64,000 bases of DNA from Branchiostoma floridae (taxonomy: Eukaryota > Chordata > Leptocardii > Amphioxiformes > Branchiostomatidae). A program made the translations under genes and the position numbers. Positions 1-11,591 of this stretch are shown here, piece by piece. The stretch's first letter is position 1. Each line of letters starts with the position of its first letter. The notes below the pieces were generated by a model. The model saw only the letters and a list, made by a program, of their open reading frames with translations, did not search any database and was not told where the DNA came from. The stretch is taken from assembly GCF_000003815.2 (NCBI RefSeq), contig NC_049994.1:12140236-12204235 (forward strand), in the 5' to 3' direction.

Positions 1-1
1 T

Positions 2-2135
2 GATGGTGAGGAGGAGGAGGACGATGGTGAAGATGCTGCTGATGATGATGATGGTCGTGGTGGTGATGAAGATGACGATGATGATTACATGGACGTAGAC
101 GATGCTGTTGCATCTTCGAGAGGACAAGTACCTGACGATATCCTAGAGGATTCCGACATTGAACCATACGCTGTTGCATACATGGACCAGCATGACCTGA
201 CGTTTGGGGAAGATTCGGGAGAAACGCAATCAAAATCGTCTTCAAGTAGCAACATTGGAATCTCCACCAGGAGACAACCAGAAAGTCAACAATCCACAAA
301 TAATGCTGATATTTCAGCCTTCGCTGTGAATAATGACGACACAATGGGAGCTCGACATCTTCATAACATTCCGCATCCTAATGTAACGCATGCACAGAAT
401 GCTCCTATCCCCATATCAACGCGCGCACAAAACGCCTTGCGGCCGAATCCGATGTATGGACAGAATGCTCCGACTCCGGCGTACGTGCCAAACGCTGAAC
501 AAGAACCAGCATGTGGTGAGTTACATCTATTAGTTTGAAAATATTTGTTTGAAATACCATTGTTTAAACCAAAATTAGTGAATTTTGTAAAGTATGCCTT
601 TCAGAAACCCGTGCCATGGCAACACGAAAAATTACTAACTTTTTTGTAAATTGTTGCCAACAATATTTTAGGAAAAGTCGCCAAGTTTAGTTGTTCTAGC
701 ACAAGCCGTTTGGGAGATATAAAACGTCAAAGTTGGCGGTCACTTTTAGCGCCACAACCCCCCACCCCCATCCCCGTCTGAATAGGGCTAACCGTGTACT
801 GTGATGCTTGTGCTATGATCCTTGTAGTCATCCTTATGTATATACAATATCATTCCGGGCCGTTGTCTGAGAAATAATTCAATCTTTTGTCAAACAAAAA
901 TTTTCCAGAATGTAATCGTCTCCGAGTGTACGTTGCAATAGTAGCAGCTATCATGGTGTTCATTTGGATCATGGGAGGAATCTTTGCCGCCATTTACTTC
1001 AAGACTGACCCACATAATCATCAAAAGGTAGGCCAACGTCGTTTCTGCTTGTACGAAGACATTCTGATATTAAATGCTTCCACGAGCTAGTTGCTATCTT
1101 ACAGATTTATGGTACAATGAATCCTGAGAAAATTTGAAAAGCCCTTGGGAGATGCTGTAGATGATGCTTTCCAAATGCTCTCCACTAAAAGATTAGTATT
1201 TTAAACGCACAAGAAGATGAAAGTATTGTCTTGTTCTTGTTCTTTTGCAGATGAGATCTGTCAATTGTTCTATTGGTCAAAACGTAGCACCCACGCTGAC
1301 AGCAACCTCAAAAACAAACGTTAAGGTCACCATTGGTGGGAAAGGATTCTACCCTGGGAAATTTTCAGAGCCACGTGGAGTAGCCGTTTCCTCCGAAGAG
1401 ATTTTTGTGTCTGATATGAAGAACAAACGAGTCCAAGTCTTCAGCATGTCAGGAGTCTACCTCCGTTTCTTCCCAACCATACTGCTAGGTAAAAATGGGG
1501 AAGCCATGTTCCCTACTGATGTCGCTATTGACGGTGAGGGTCTTGTGTGGGTGGTGGGGCGACCTTATGTTGGCGAAGACGTGCTATTTGTGGTACAGTA
1601 CGACCCAAACGGTGTGCCTGTGACCAAGGTGGACGTACAATGCTGGGCTTGGTACCCCAACATTGCCGTGGACGCAAATAACAACAAGATCGTTGTGGAA
1701 ACGTCTGACGAAATTTGGATCTTTCTGACAAACAGCTCGTTTGAGAGGCGGTTTGGAAAAGATCAAGAACTAGAAATTGACTACGTCACAACAAACAAAG
1801 ACGGGGATGTACTTGTCACTGACTATACATCCCGCGGTGTCTATGTGTACACCAATTCTGGGAATTTGCGATTCAGATTTGGAGGCCGGGGAAGCGCTGA
1901 AGCTCAATTCCGGTTCCCGAGAGGCATTTGTACGGACCGTTTTGGTAACATCCTCGTGGCTAACCAGGGTAATGGGCGGGTCGACATGTTCACAAGCCGC
2001 GGGAAGTTTGTCCGCTCCGTCGTTAAAATCAACAACCCATTCGGCATTGCTCTTGGACCTGACGGACAGTTGGTGGTGACTAATGTATATAGACACAGCA
2101 TAACCATCTTTCCGAGTCATATGGTATATCCATAG
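2..2135 (+). CDS. Single-pass membrane NHL-repeat beta-propeller protein (5' partial)
   Basis: Three exons, 2-515, 909-1027 and 1251-2135, joined at GT-AG sites (G^GTGAGT, AAG^GTAGGC; acceptors TTTTCCAG and TTTTGCAG) with matching phases, give 505 residues open at the left edge. Residues 1-30 are almost all Asp/Glu/Gly. Residues 30-171 are a polar region with repeated QNA motifs and an NPMY (NPxY-type) motif. A hydrophobic helix of about 23 residues (about 178-200) follows a basic NRLR. From about residue 225 come NHL-type blades (GGKGFYPGKFSEPRGVAV, FRFPRGICTDRFGNILVAN, NNPFGIALGPDGQLVVTN) as in TRIM2/TRIM3-type propellers, but no RING or B-box is seen. I infer type II topology: acidic cytosolic tail, propeller outside. 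The start codon is probably upstream of the window, because the frame is open to base 2; the in-frame ATG at 89 is the alternative. Function unknown. Confidence 0.8.
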
Positions 2136-2261
2136 ACTCACTAAAGCGCGCTCCTGACGGCCAACCTAAAACGTTTTTCTTTATGAGATTCAAAGCATTT
2201 GGAGGGATTGACATAACAGGTGGCTATCGCCCGGAGAACAAACTGCTAGGTTGGATCCACT

Positions 2262-2540
2262 CACACTAGGCCAGGAAGGACCCCTACTCTTTTCGGTTGT
2301 GGTGGGTTCTTTAAAGTGCTTGAGGTGTCACTCTCTTCAAACATGGGACCTCTCCGGCCATTTAACGCCCTATTCGAGAGACGGCCCTAATTGAAGATAG
2401 GCACTCATTCCCACCTGAGTGAAGCGAGGAAAGCCGTACAAGTGCCTTTCCCTGGCACATGATCGATGACATATCAACGGATTTGAACCAAGAAAACTAA
2501 TTTCTGGACCAAGTACCCTGTCGTTATACCACTTTACCAA
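2262..2540 (-). repeat. tRNA-derived SINE-like element
   Basis: Read on the - strand, the segment starts with a tRNA-like head: a box A-like TGGTATAACG and, about 50 bases on, a box B-like GGTTCAAATCC. A unique-looking body follows, ending near 2262. This layout is typical of tRNA-headed SINEs; the outer limits are approximate and copy number cannot be judged here. Confidence 0.5.
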
Positions 2541-3073
2541 AATCTTTTTACCGGTTCTCTAGAAGAATGGAGGCCCTGGCAGCAAGAGATTGTGTAACAG
2601 AGGCAAGTGTTTCCATAATATTAATATATATATTATCTGCCGCAGTTTGATTTTGCAGCATAAACCATTGTTAGTGACTTATACACAGGATGACATTATA
2701 CTATAGTATCAGTGCCGTAATAAGTCTTTTAGCTTGTGATATCTCCGACATTCTGTTCCTTGACCTACATCACCGAGACTAGTACTGTACAATAACAGTT
2801 ATGGTTCCTTTTCTTCTGACTGAACCTTACTAAAGGTCATAAACAAAAGTATTTTAGTCAATCCTAGTTCAAGCGGACATCTACAAATGTTCGGACCTCA
2901 CAAATAAGGAAATAACACATTGTGCATAGCTCACATGTACAGCAGAAAATACCAGAGGAATACATAAAACCTTAGCAATAGTTTGTTTAAGATAGCCTTT
3001 TGCGCGTGACCTTCGGTCAATTCTTGGTCAAGGACGACAACATGGCGGTCAGCACGTGTTAGTCCTTGTCCTT
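2541..3073. other. Intergenic spacer between two convergent genes
   Basis: AT-rich DNA between the 3' ends of the NHL gene and the VioB-like gene. I see no coding exon. It should contain the 3' UTR of at least one of them, but I find no clear poly(A) signal. Confidence 0.5.
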
Positions 3074-6000
3074 TCAGTCTTCATAGAACTCAAAGCTTGG
3101 TGCGGCGTTAGGTCCGTCGTTCGGATGTCCTTCCGGGTCAATGGGAGTCCGAACCAGCTTCTTAGCCCACACGGTCAATGACGGCATCATGCCTGTGCAT
3201 TCTTTCACTTTTGCCGGGTCACCGTTAAAAGCCGTGTGGAGGCATTTCAGAATGTCCGTAAAGATCTTGTTGAATCTGTCAGAGAACTTGCGAGCTCTCG
3301 AGCCTGGGCGGTACCTGTCGGACCGTGGGTTGGAAATGATCGGCCAGACGTCGTCTTCAAAAAACGTCAGTGGTCGCCCTGCGAAGACAAATTCTGGGCT
3401 TTTGTCACACTTCATGTCGTCATCACAAGGAATGAACCTGTCTGAGCATTTGCCCAGCAGAGCTTGGGGATCATTCATTCTGACCAGCCGTTTTCCGTAC
3501 AATATTTCGGCAAATTTGAAGTAGTGCGAGGGCTGTCCGAATTCGTCTAGAGGGTTGCATGGGTCGGCTCCTTCCCCCTCCATCACTATGGTTGCTATTG
3601 CTCGCATTGCCGAGTTAAAGTCATTGACTTTGAACGGAGGATGTTCGCGAAGCCAGTTTTCTTCTGATATTTGCTTCTTAGGGTCACCTTTTTTAAATAT
3701 TCCACCAGAAGTCTTCTTTGTAAGTGTCGCCAATGGGCAGAGAATCTCGTGGATGTACATGGCTCCAATAGTTTGAGGCCTTTTCGTTAGTTTGTTACAA
3801 CTTTCCAAGATTTCCTGAACTTCGGTGTTTTGTGCGAAGTCATCATAATAGAGAGTATTCTGTGAGAGTTTACGGAGACTTCGATATATGTTGGAAAACT
3901 CCTTTTCACAATCAGGCCTTTCTATCGCCTGAAACACGGAACGGATCTGATTCTTGGAGCATCTGGCAAGCGCGACAGTCAGCTCCGGATTAGCGCCACC
4001 TGGCAGAGGCGATGGGTACGACAGTACTACTGATGACTTGTTTAACACCGGTTCTCCACCAATAGCGTTCAGTAGGTTTGCCACAAGGGTTAAATGCTTC
4101 ATCTCGTCGATGACAACGTTTTTGATGATCGTCACTATCTCATCGTTATGCCCGTCCTTTATGGAGAACATGGCGGTGAGATAGGGAGGAATCGTAGCCA
4201 GTTCTAGTTCCAGGGCTGTCTGTAGTGCCTTTTTCAGGTCCTTAACGCCGTACGGTGCGGTGCCTACCGGAGGAAGGCGTTTACCGCCGCCTGTGTCCCT
4301 TACCCAGGACAGTATCATGTCTCGTTTTGGCTGGGACAGGTCCCGAGTGATCGGCATGTGGTTCGGGTGTGATTCTGGGAGAGTCAGTGCGTACTCCAGC
4401 AAGCGAAGTTTTGCCGTGACGTCCTCGTAGCTGGCCAGGTTAATGATAGGCTTCATGACAGGATAGAGATTCGCGTACTGCTGGAAGATCGGGTAGACGT
4501 CATTGTACCACGTGACACGACCGGGAGTGTAGTTGTGCGCCGAATACACAACGATACAAACGGTCAGATCTTTCACTTCGAGTGCTTCTTCTTCGCTTGA
4601 GTTCTGCGCGTGTATGACGTACTTGTACAGCTGTCCATCAAGCTGGTTTTGCTTTCGAGGCCTTCCAGGATCGAGGGACTTAAACTTTAGATCACAAATA
4701 CCATTTGAATTAGCTATGCACTCCTGGACTGTTACCGTTTTGGAGTCGTTCTTAGGGTGGTACATTGTTGGCTTCAGGACGCTTCCTGTAGCAGACTTTC
4801 CAAAACTGAAGACTCTGAACTTCATAGACCAGGAGGTGTAAGGCTCCTTCCGGAAAGTAAACGTGTCTACAGGGCTTGCGAGTAACCCGTCTTGTCTTTC
4901 CGCAAGTAGCGTTATGCAAATATCTTGATTCCTAAGGTCCTCATTAGTCATCACTACTGCATATGGGAGATCCTCTACTGTCTTGAGTTCGTCGTCATCT
5001 AAGGCGATTTCTATCATTACCGAGGTCTTCCTGCGCCAGTCTTCTCCGCCGAATTCGATCTTTTTTGTGAATTTTCTGTCCTTCTGCCAGTCGTTACAGC
5101 GAGTGTACGTTCCGTTGAACTGATGTAGGTACATTGTCCCTCCCCATGGTTTCACGATCTTTCCGAAGAGATCAGATCTAATACTATTCGAAAAGTCCAA
5201 TACAATCCTTTTCCTGCATTTGTCCACGTAGAATGGTGCGTGAAACAGAGGCGGCCGCCCGTCTCCCCAAAGCATTCTTTTGTACGGGCCTAGCGGAAGC
5301 GGGTTTTCTGACGCGATGGCAAAAATTGTACCAATCACCCGACCATAGGGAAAGGCGTCACTTTCTGACTCACCCCTGTAGTTGTAAAGCGTCATCTTGA
5401 CATGGAAGGTGAAGTTGGTCTTGCATCGGAGAGACCTTACTTGGCTCATGAATGTGGATTGGTTCTCCTCCCACGCCACGTTCTGAAGGGTTGAGACGAG
5501 CATTGCCGAGTCTGCGTCTCCCTCATATTCATCCTCGTGGCACAAGTCTCCTCCGCAGGCGTCATGGAAGTGCTGCGCCGGACGAGCCACTAGGTCTCCC
5601 CTGAAAAACCCGTTCACGCCAATGGCCAACCCCCAGAGGACAGGTTGAAACTGGTTTTCCGGGTCATGGTCGACCAATTTGCCTGCAGACCCTTGATAAG
5701 AGGTTGACGGAATAATCAATGAAGACATTTATGATACATTTTTGCCAAGTATAGAGAGCTAAGTATAGGTCACGACAGAGACAGAACATACATAATAGTA
5801 TCATAGACTTTGTATGACATAGAACTTTAATAATACGTAAAAATAGCTTCGTATCCAAGAAAATCAGTTAAGAGTTAATGATTCACCCGAGATACATATA
5901 TCTACGATGACATAAAGCCTGTCAAGTGACATAACCACCGAGTGAGCGAATGAGCCTGGCTGTATAATATTGTGCAGTTGTTATTTTGGTGATTGTGCGC

Positions 6001-7516
6001 ATCAAAGAATAAAAAGCTTAGAAAAGTATGTGAAAATCAATTTGTCACGGTCATATAATGCCTTGGGTGCAGTGTTTCCTATATGTTTGAACTGAATTCT
6101 CACTAGTATAATCACTAAATTACTGGCATTGTTTAATAATGGCGTCAGTATATGATTTTAGACATTGAATGGAAGTCATTTATAGCCTGGAAAAGTCTAA
6201 TTGTATAATGGTGGTCGATAGTGTTTGAAATTCCCAAATAATTCCACTGCTATTAGTGGCATTGAAATGGACAATGACATAAAGATGCAGTTATCATAAG
6301 ACATACATATGATACATATACTGAAAGACTATTTAATTCGGTTGAATTAACTTACTGATGATTGGCTGTCCAACAATGGGATCATCCTCAACGCAGGACC
6401 CGTCAGTTAGGCAGACTCGCGTCACGCTGCAGTTGACCAATCGGAAGTCGCCACTTCCCATCTCGTTGTAGCCCGGATCTTTGTGAAAGACGAACGTGTC
6501 GATGTTGAAGTTGTCGGGTTCATTGTTGAGGGTTGGTAAGTCGGCAAGGAATCTCCCGGCGAAGTGAAGACGAGGAATAGCTACAAATGTGGTCAAAGAT
6601 AAGTGTTGATAAATGTACTTCAATCCACGCAAATGATGATACCATCTTCAACATGTAATGGTCATGAGGTGAGACCAAGAAAACCATGCACATTTTTTGC
6701 TCATCACTGTAACAGTTATATATTATTGATATATATATATATATATATATATGTGTACATTTACGTCTTTGTGCAATGCATAATCCGTTTGGCTGAAATG
6801 TTTTGCATATGAATTATTGTCATTATCATGAAATATTTGTGCAATGAATGTATCTATCAAAAGTATTGGAAAAACAAATGCGATTCGCTCATTTATGTCA
6901 GTGCATGCGTGCATGTATATATACGTAATTGCACAAAACGGCGAGCTTTACCCGTGCAGCCTGTCTGTTGTGTATCCTTGCCGTCTTCAGTGCACTGTTT
7001 TTCCAAAGGTCCTGCAACTGAATTATCAATATAAAATGTTGCCAGTTAAGATACATATAAATGTACTACACTACAATATAGGCTGATTTGGAAACTATGT
7101 TGGCAATAAAGATAAAATCAATGGCCTACATCATGCATTATTTTTAGTAGACTCAGCTCAAGCAGGTGCTTAGGTAAAGTAAGTGTAATCGTCATAATTA
7201 TCTAAACTGTGTCGGAAGCGTCTTAGCTCCATTCTGTAACACCCCTTGAAATGTTGAAAAATTCGCATCTCAAAGCCAAAACATTGCCAGCCTTGAAAAC
7301 ATATAGGTTGTTCTTTTTCCATTTAGGTACAAATGCGGGTCAGTGCGTACTTAGACTTAAAAGAAATAGATAGGAATAAAAGTATTCTTAAAGCTTAAGC
7401 TGGGGATCAAACCATTTACCTGCATGCAAACCTCCCTGACAGACCAACAGGCACAGCAGAAGTCGCGATCGCCACGGCCAGACACCCTGACCGGAAAATA
7501 ACAATGCCTTGGGCAT
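3074..7516 (-). CDS. Secreted VioB-like protein with ferritin-like domain
   Basis: Three exons on the - strand: 7420-7516 (start ATG at 7516, A at -3), 6356-6580 and 3074-5691. Donors are GCAG^GTAAAT and ATCA^GTAAGT and acceptors TTTGTAG and ATCAAG; all junctions are phase 1 and fit. A second acceptor (exon from 5682) also keeps frame. The protein is 979 residues, close to bacterial VioB (about 1,000). Residues 1-32 form a good signal peptide (SRLLLCLLVCQGGLHA). Directly after it comes IPRLHFAGRF, the conserved N-terminal block of the VioB family. Residues ~590-840 match the family's ferritin-like domain: a first helix with ELELATIPPYL (Glu602/604), ExxH at 637-640 (DEMKHL), IHEI at 755-757, and a late block with MEGEG, SHYFKF and AEI (Glu811, His830, Glu836). 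These are plausible di-metal ligands. VioB makes the imine dimer in violacein and staurosporine-type biosynthesis; no VioA-like oxidase gene is nearby, so the reaction here is unknown. The introns include a short TA repeat at 6730-6752. Confidence 0.82.
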
Positions 7517-7675
7517 TGTTCTGGATCTTGAGCCGAGGTCACTTAAGCGAAGGTTACAAGTCCTTGTCACTATTGGGAACGACAAAACACAAAATAGTAT
7601 CTTAAGTTTAAATGGATAATAGATTCACTGTATTCAGGAATCGGTTGGGTGGGAGTCTTGTGTGGCGCATCTGGA

Positions 7676-7932
7676 GTTAAGATGGTATCTCCCTGCACCG
7701 GTGCGGCACTGCGGGGTTCGCAAGATTACTCAACGAATTTCAGAGATAAAGAGCTAACTTCCTTCCGTTTTGTGTATTTTGTTGTCTCCCCTGGCTTAGT
7801 GTATTCATGCTTTTACGTATTACGCAATATCTAGATTATAAAAAATCGGCGAAAATAAAACAACAGTGCCGCAGTGCACAAACCCCGCAGTGCCGCACCG
7901 GTGCCCCAAGTGCAGTGAGATACCACCTTAAC
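7676..7932. mobile_element. TTAA-flanked MITE with GC-rich inverted ends
   Basis: TTAA at 7677-7680 and 7928-7931 flank about 247 bp. Reading inward, both ends give G[A/G]TGGTATCTC followed within a few bases by CACCGGTGCGGCACTGCGGGG. The centre is AT-rich and non-coding. TTAA target sites fit a piggyBac-type non-autonomous element; family assignment is inference. Confidence 0.65.
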
Positions 7933-8825
7933 ACCTACTCAAGTAGTAATTAAACTGGTCACCTCACAACCAGAACCAGTTTGGAAGCACCCTATATAGA
8001 GGACGTCCCAGAGCGAAGTGGGAGGACTAGGTGCTCGGCACATTTAGTGGACAAGGCGTCACCAGAACCAACTGGAGGTCTCGCACCGATAACAATCTGG
8101 ACAGAATTGTCTACAACCACAGTGAATCTAATATTACAATTAAAATTGAGTCAAAATGTTCGAATTATTGGGCCTCCATGGATAGGCTATTGTCACTTTC
8201 GTGATACTATTATACCCCTGACATTGTGTTTGGGATAGGGAAGTGAGAACATTCACCAATACAGTTGCGGATATGTTGTGAAAAATTCTACTGAATTCGT
8301 ATAATAAAAGGAAGTGGCTAGAAAAAAATGCATTGTTGACAAGATGATCCTGTCAACTGTGTGATTTTTCTACTGCTGAAAGGATCGTCCTGTCAATAAC
8401 CTCGGGCCTTATAAACGGTGGTCGTAGATCCTTGCAATTTTTGACAACATTGCTTTGTATGGTGTTTGTGACATGTTTCTTCGGTGTAGTATGTCAACAG
8501 CGCGATCTATCATACCCTAAATCAAAATGAAGAACATTGTACTACAGTATGAGTACGGTTAAACATGTCATGTCACACCGTCGTTTGCTACAAACCAGAA
8601 GAACTGGGAACCTTGCTGTGTTGCATAGATCAGGATATTTGGCTTAAACCAATGAATCAAAGGAAGATTCATATGTCCCTACCCTACATATAAAGTGTGG
8701 TAAACAAAGACTTATATAAGCTGAGCAAATCGGCAGACAAAAACAGCCTTCATCAAGCTAGCTATGCAAGAAGTAACGTAACGTGTCCAGTGTGGTATAG
8801 GATATTTCAAAAACACAGGTTAAAC
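7933..8825. other. Intergenic DNA, no recognised feature
   Basis: I see no exon with coding bias and no clear repeat beyond short local ones (a GATCCTGTCAA-like word occurs twice near 8345-8395). Confidence 0.4.
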
Positions 8826-9530
8826 CTGAGACGACAAGTTATGCTTATTTTGTATCATAAAGGAGTCATACCGTGTGAATCTATATCTGGACTGCGACTA
8901 CGGAGTGCTAACTCACCAGGAAGTAGTCGGACAGGTCCTGGAGTACTGGAATGAATAAACAAAGATGAAGATTAGATCATACCGACACACTTTCTGTACA
9001 AATGCTGCATAATTACAAGGTTCAGGATGAGACAAGTTGTGCGCTTTTTATATCATAAAGGGGTCAGGCAAGTATACCGAAGTCACGGGTTCCGCACTGG
9101 GCGCCCAGTGCGGAATTCGTGGAGAAAATGTCGTCGGCACTCGGGGCCCAGTGCGGAAGAAACTTCAGCACAAGAATTCCAGTGCGGAACGGCTTTGTTC
9201 GAGTGCTAAAGACCCGTCAGCACTGGAATTCCAGACCTAAACTTGTCTCGGCACTCGTTTTCCAGTGCCGAACTCCGCCCACCACTCGGTTTCTAGTGCT
9301 GATCTCCGCTCAGTACTCGGTTTCTAGTGCAGAAGGGTGGTTCAAAGGTCGTTCAGTACTGGTTACCCAGTGCGGAGGTCATTGAGCACTGGATAACCGA
9401 GTGCCGTGACTTCGGTAGTTTTGCAGGGGGCAAACCGTGTGCATATATCCCCACTGCTCATGAGGCTAGGAAACGACGGTAGAGAACTAGCTGAACAAGT
9501 CCTAGAGCACTGGCACGGAACAGATAAAGA
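8826..9530. repeat. Diverged tandem duplication interrupted by an insertion
   Basis: Copy A (about 8826-9023) and copy B (about 9024-9072 plus 9425-9620) share GACAAGTT, a block around TATCATAAAGG[A/G]GTCA, ACCGTGTG, CA[A/G]GTCCT[G/A]GAG[T/C]ACTGG and TTTCT[G/A]ACA-type words in the same order. Copy B is split by the palindromic element at 9076-9416. In one + strand frame both copies read V-L-E-[YH]-W near their 3' part and then stop, so these could be remnants of a terminal exon; I cannot name a family. Confidence 0.5.
9076..9416. mobile_element. Palindrome-array element with inverted termini
   Basis: The ends ACCGAAGTCACGG (9076-9088) and CCGTGACTTCGGT (9404-9416) are perfect inverted repeats of 13 bases. 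Between them lie about nine quasi-palindromic units built on GCACTGG...CCAGTGC (examples near 9093, 9138, 9213, 9248, 9285, 9311, 9356, 9386). No coding potential. It sits inside copy B of the flanking duplication, which fits a mobile insertion. Confidence 0.6.
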
Positions 9531-9913
9531 TACACATTGAATATAATTACCTACACGATAGGATGGTTATCATGGACCAACACGATTTCTACACAAACAC
9601 TGCATAGTCCCAGGTGATATAGATAAACTGTGTAGAAGTCGTACCACAAGTATCCATGCACATCCTTTTAAACTACAGTAATGTCCTTGCAAACAGACCA
9701 AAACACACCTGCTCTCTAATCTGGGTTCCGAAGGCTACTCTAGCCCTGGGGCGATGTGGTCCGAGGAGTAATTACCCCGTTTGGAATCACTCATTCACTC
9801 GGCGTTTCAATTGTTGCATTTATGCTCCACATGTCTGGAAAAGATTATATGCTATATGTCGTGCATGTGTTTTCTGAGTTATGAAATAACATGATGACCT
9901 AGGCTGTTCATCA
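9531..9913. other. Intergenic DNA, no recognised feature
   Basis: The first ~90 bases are the tail of the duplicated segment described to the left. The rest shows no exon or repeat that I recognise. Confidence 0.35.
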
Positions 9914-10405
9914 TCATAGCGTTCCGTGCCAGTACTGCAGCCAGGCCACGGCCTTCTCGTTAGCTTCTAGTAGGTCCTGGTTTGAGATGTTGGGGCCTAA
10001 TACACAGTCCTTCGTAATGTGTCCCATGGTTTGGGTTGGGTGGCCACAACGACACTCAGCTGAGTTCACCCGTCCCCATTTCAGTAGGTTGTCTCTGGTC
10101 CTACCTACTCCGCACCTTGCTCTGTTCAGGTCCACCCATTCCCTTCTGGGTAGATGGGTGCCATGAGGAAGGGACTCACAAGGGGTCTGGAGAGCTTCAT
10201 TTGGTAGGAGGGTGTCGGAAGCTTTCCAGCAATCGACTCTGTACTTGGCAGCCTCCTTAGGGTTCAGACTCTGTATGGTCATGAAGCTCTTTCTAGATTT
10301 GAGTCTTCTTCTAACATCATGGTAGTAGTGTAGAGGGTGTCGAGAGTCCTGCTCTTGTATAAATTTCTGAGTTCTGGAGAGAGCTAGGCTAGACCTAGCT
10401 AGACC
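9914..10405 (-). mobile_element. 3' end of a non-LTR retrotransposon ORF2 (5'-truncated)
   Basis: An open frame on the - strand, from about 10405 to the stop at 9914, carries the typical end of non-LTR ORF2 proteins: LPRREWVDLNRARCGVGR, then KWG, then a CRCG...MGHITKDC cysteine/histidine cluster. No reverse transcriptase or endonuclease domain remains, so it is a dead 5'-truncated copy. The exact clade (CR1, Jockey or related) cannot be told from this piece. Confidence 0.75.
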
Positions 10406-10518
10406 TAGGCTGTTGAAAACTCATAATTAATTCTCCCTCAACTAGTAGTTACTGCATTTGATCTAGACAAAGGAACAACCAATAAACAGAGAACTGAAAA
10501 CACTTGAAACAATCGGCC

Positions 10519-11208
10519 ATGGCTGTTAAGACGGTTCCAACGTTAACAGTCGCAATGTTTATAATCAATTGTTACGGTGCAATGTTCCAACCCAATAAGT
10601 ACCTGCTGAAGATGTACGTTAATGACGGGGTCTGGGACGACTCATGGGTCGACTCGTCATGGCGCAAAAGGTACGGTCTCCAGATTTCTACTTTATTCTT
10701 TGATAGATACCACAGTTAGGGTAAATCGAATTGAACTCCCCTGTATGAACAAATTTGGCCAAAAGTGCAAATAAAGAACAAAAGTACCTTCGGCTTCGAT
10801 TGTGTCTTTCATGTTGACATGGACTCATCCTTGACCGGTGGGTCAATAATGTTCCACTTGGACGAAACAAAAACAGGCGAATAAACTGTTTCCAATACTT
10901 TTTTTTTATTCTGCACACGCTGGTCAGTCTTTGATTAGTCCGGCTATTCTGGCTGCTTGATCGCTAATTCTACGACAGCAACTTCAGTTTAATGTACATA
11001 TATACTCTATAAAAGGTCATACCTTGGGCACTGCTGGGTATCGTGTCAAAATGTCAAACGTGCTTTGTACTATGTCCTATGTTGTAACACTGAAACTCAC
11101 CACCATTTTGGTCGCTGTTGTCTCAGATACGCAACGCCAGATCCTTGGTTGACACACGACTTTTGCACTGCCAATGTCAACGTTACCACAGGAACAGGAA
11201 CGACATGA
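10519..11208 (+). CDS. Possible small secreted protein (two exons)
   Basis: ATG at 10519 lies in a strong context (GCCATGG) and opens a signal-peptide-like start (VPTLTVAMFIINCYGAM). The exon ends at AAAAG^GTACGG (10670, phase 2). An acceptor TTGTCTCAG with the matching phase starts a second exon at 11127, which stops at 11206-11208; the total is 77 residues. The mature part is Trp/Asp-rich and has a VNVTT glycosylation site. I recognise no family. Exon 1 is more believable than exon 2; more or different 3' exons are possible, and it may be a decayed fragment. Confidence 0.3.
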
Positions 11209-11591
11209 ACAAAAAGAAGGAACCTTTGTTGGTCATGACCACACCACATATATGCACACAATAGGCGGAGCAACATCAGGGTCAACTCAGGACAACGGAA
11301 GTGCGTCATAGATTTTGAGTCTGACGAAGGTTGTAAAAATTAGAGTTGTTAATAATTAAAATGTTTTAGATAATGCAAATCTAAACGAACGGATTACTGG
11401 AACTAAGGCCTTAGAAGTCAAACCCCTTTGAGAGCCTTTCGTGATTTTTCCCTTTCCCGAAAAGACCCGTAGCTACAGTAGCTTCTACAGTGACAGAGAG
11501 CGGTGGTATAGATTAGACTCTAATGGGGCATATCATGCCAACAAAGAAACACCAACATAAACACCCACAAGCACACACATGCACATACACA

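Noticed and set aside
5682..5728. The ATG at 5728 as the start of an intronless 884-residue protein
   Set aside because: It lacks the conserved IPRLHF block, which lies in an upstream exon with matching splice sites and phase; the bases 5692-5728 look like the end of an intron.
3074..7516. Bacterial contamination as the source of the VioB-like gene
   Set aside because: Two spliceosomal-type introns with matching phases and AT-rich eukaryotic flanks on both sides make it a resident gene.
8697..9240. Protein-coding gene in the duplicated segment
   Set aside because: Short frames only, disrupted in copy B, no splice-supported extension; at most an exon remnant.
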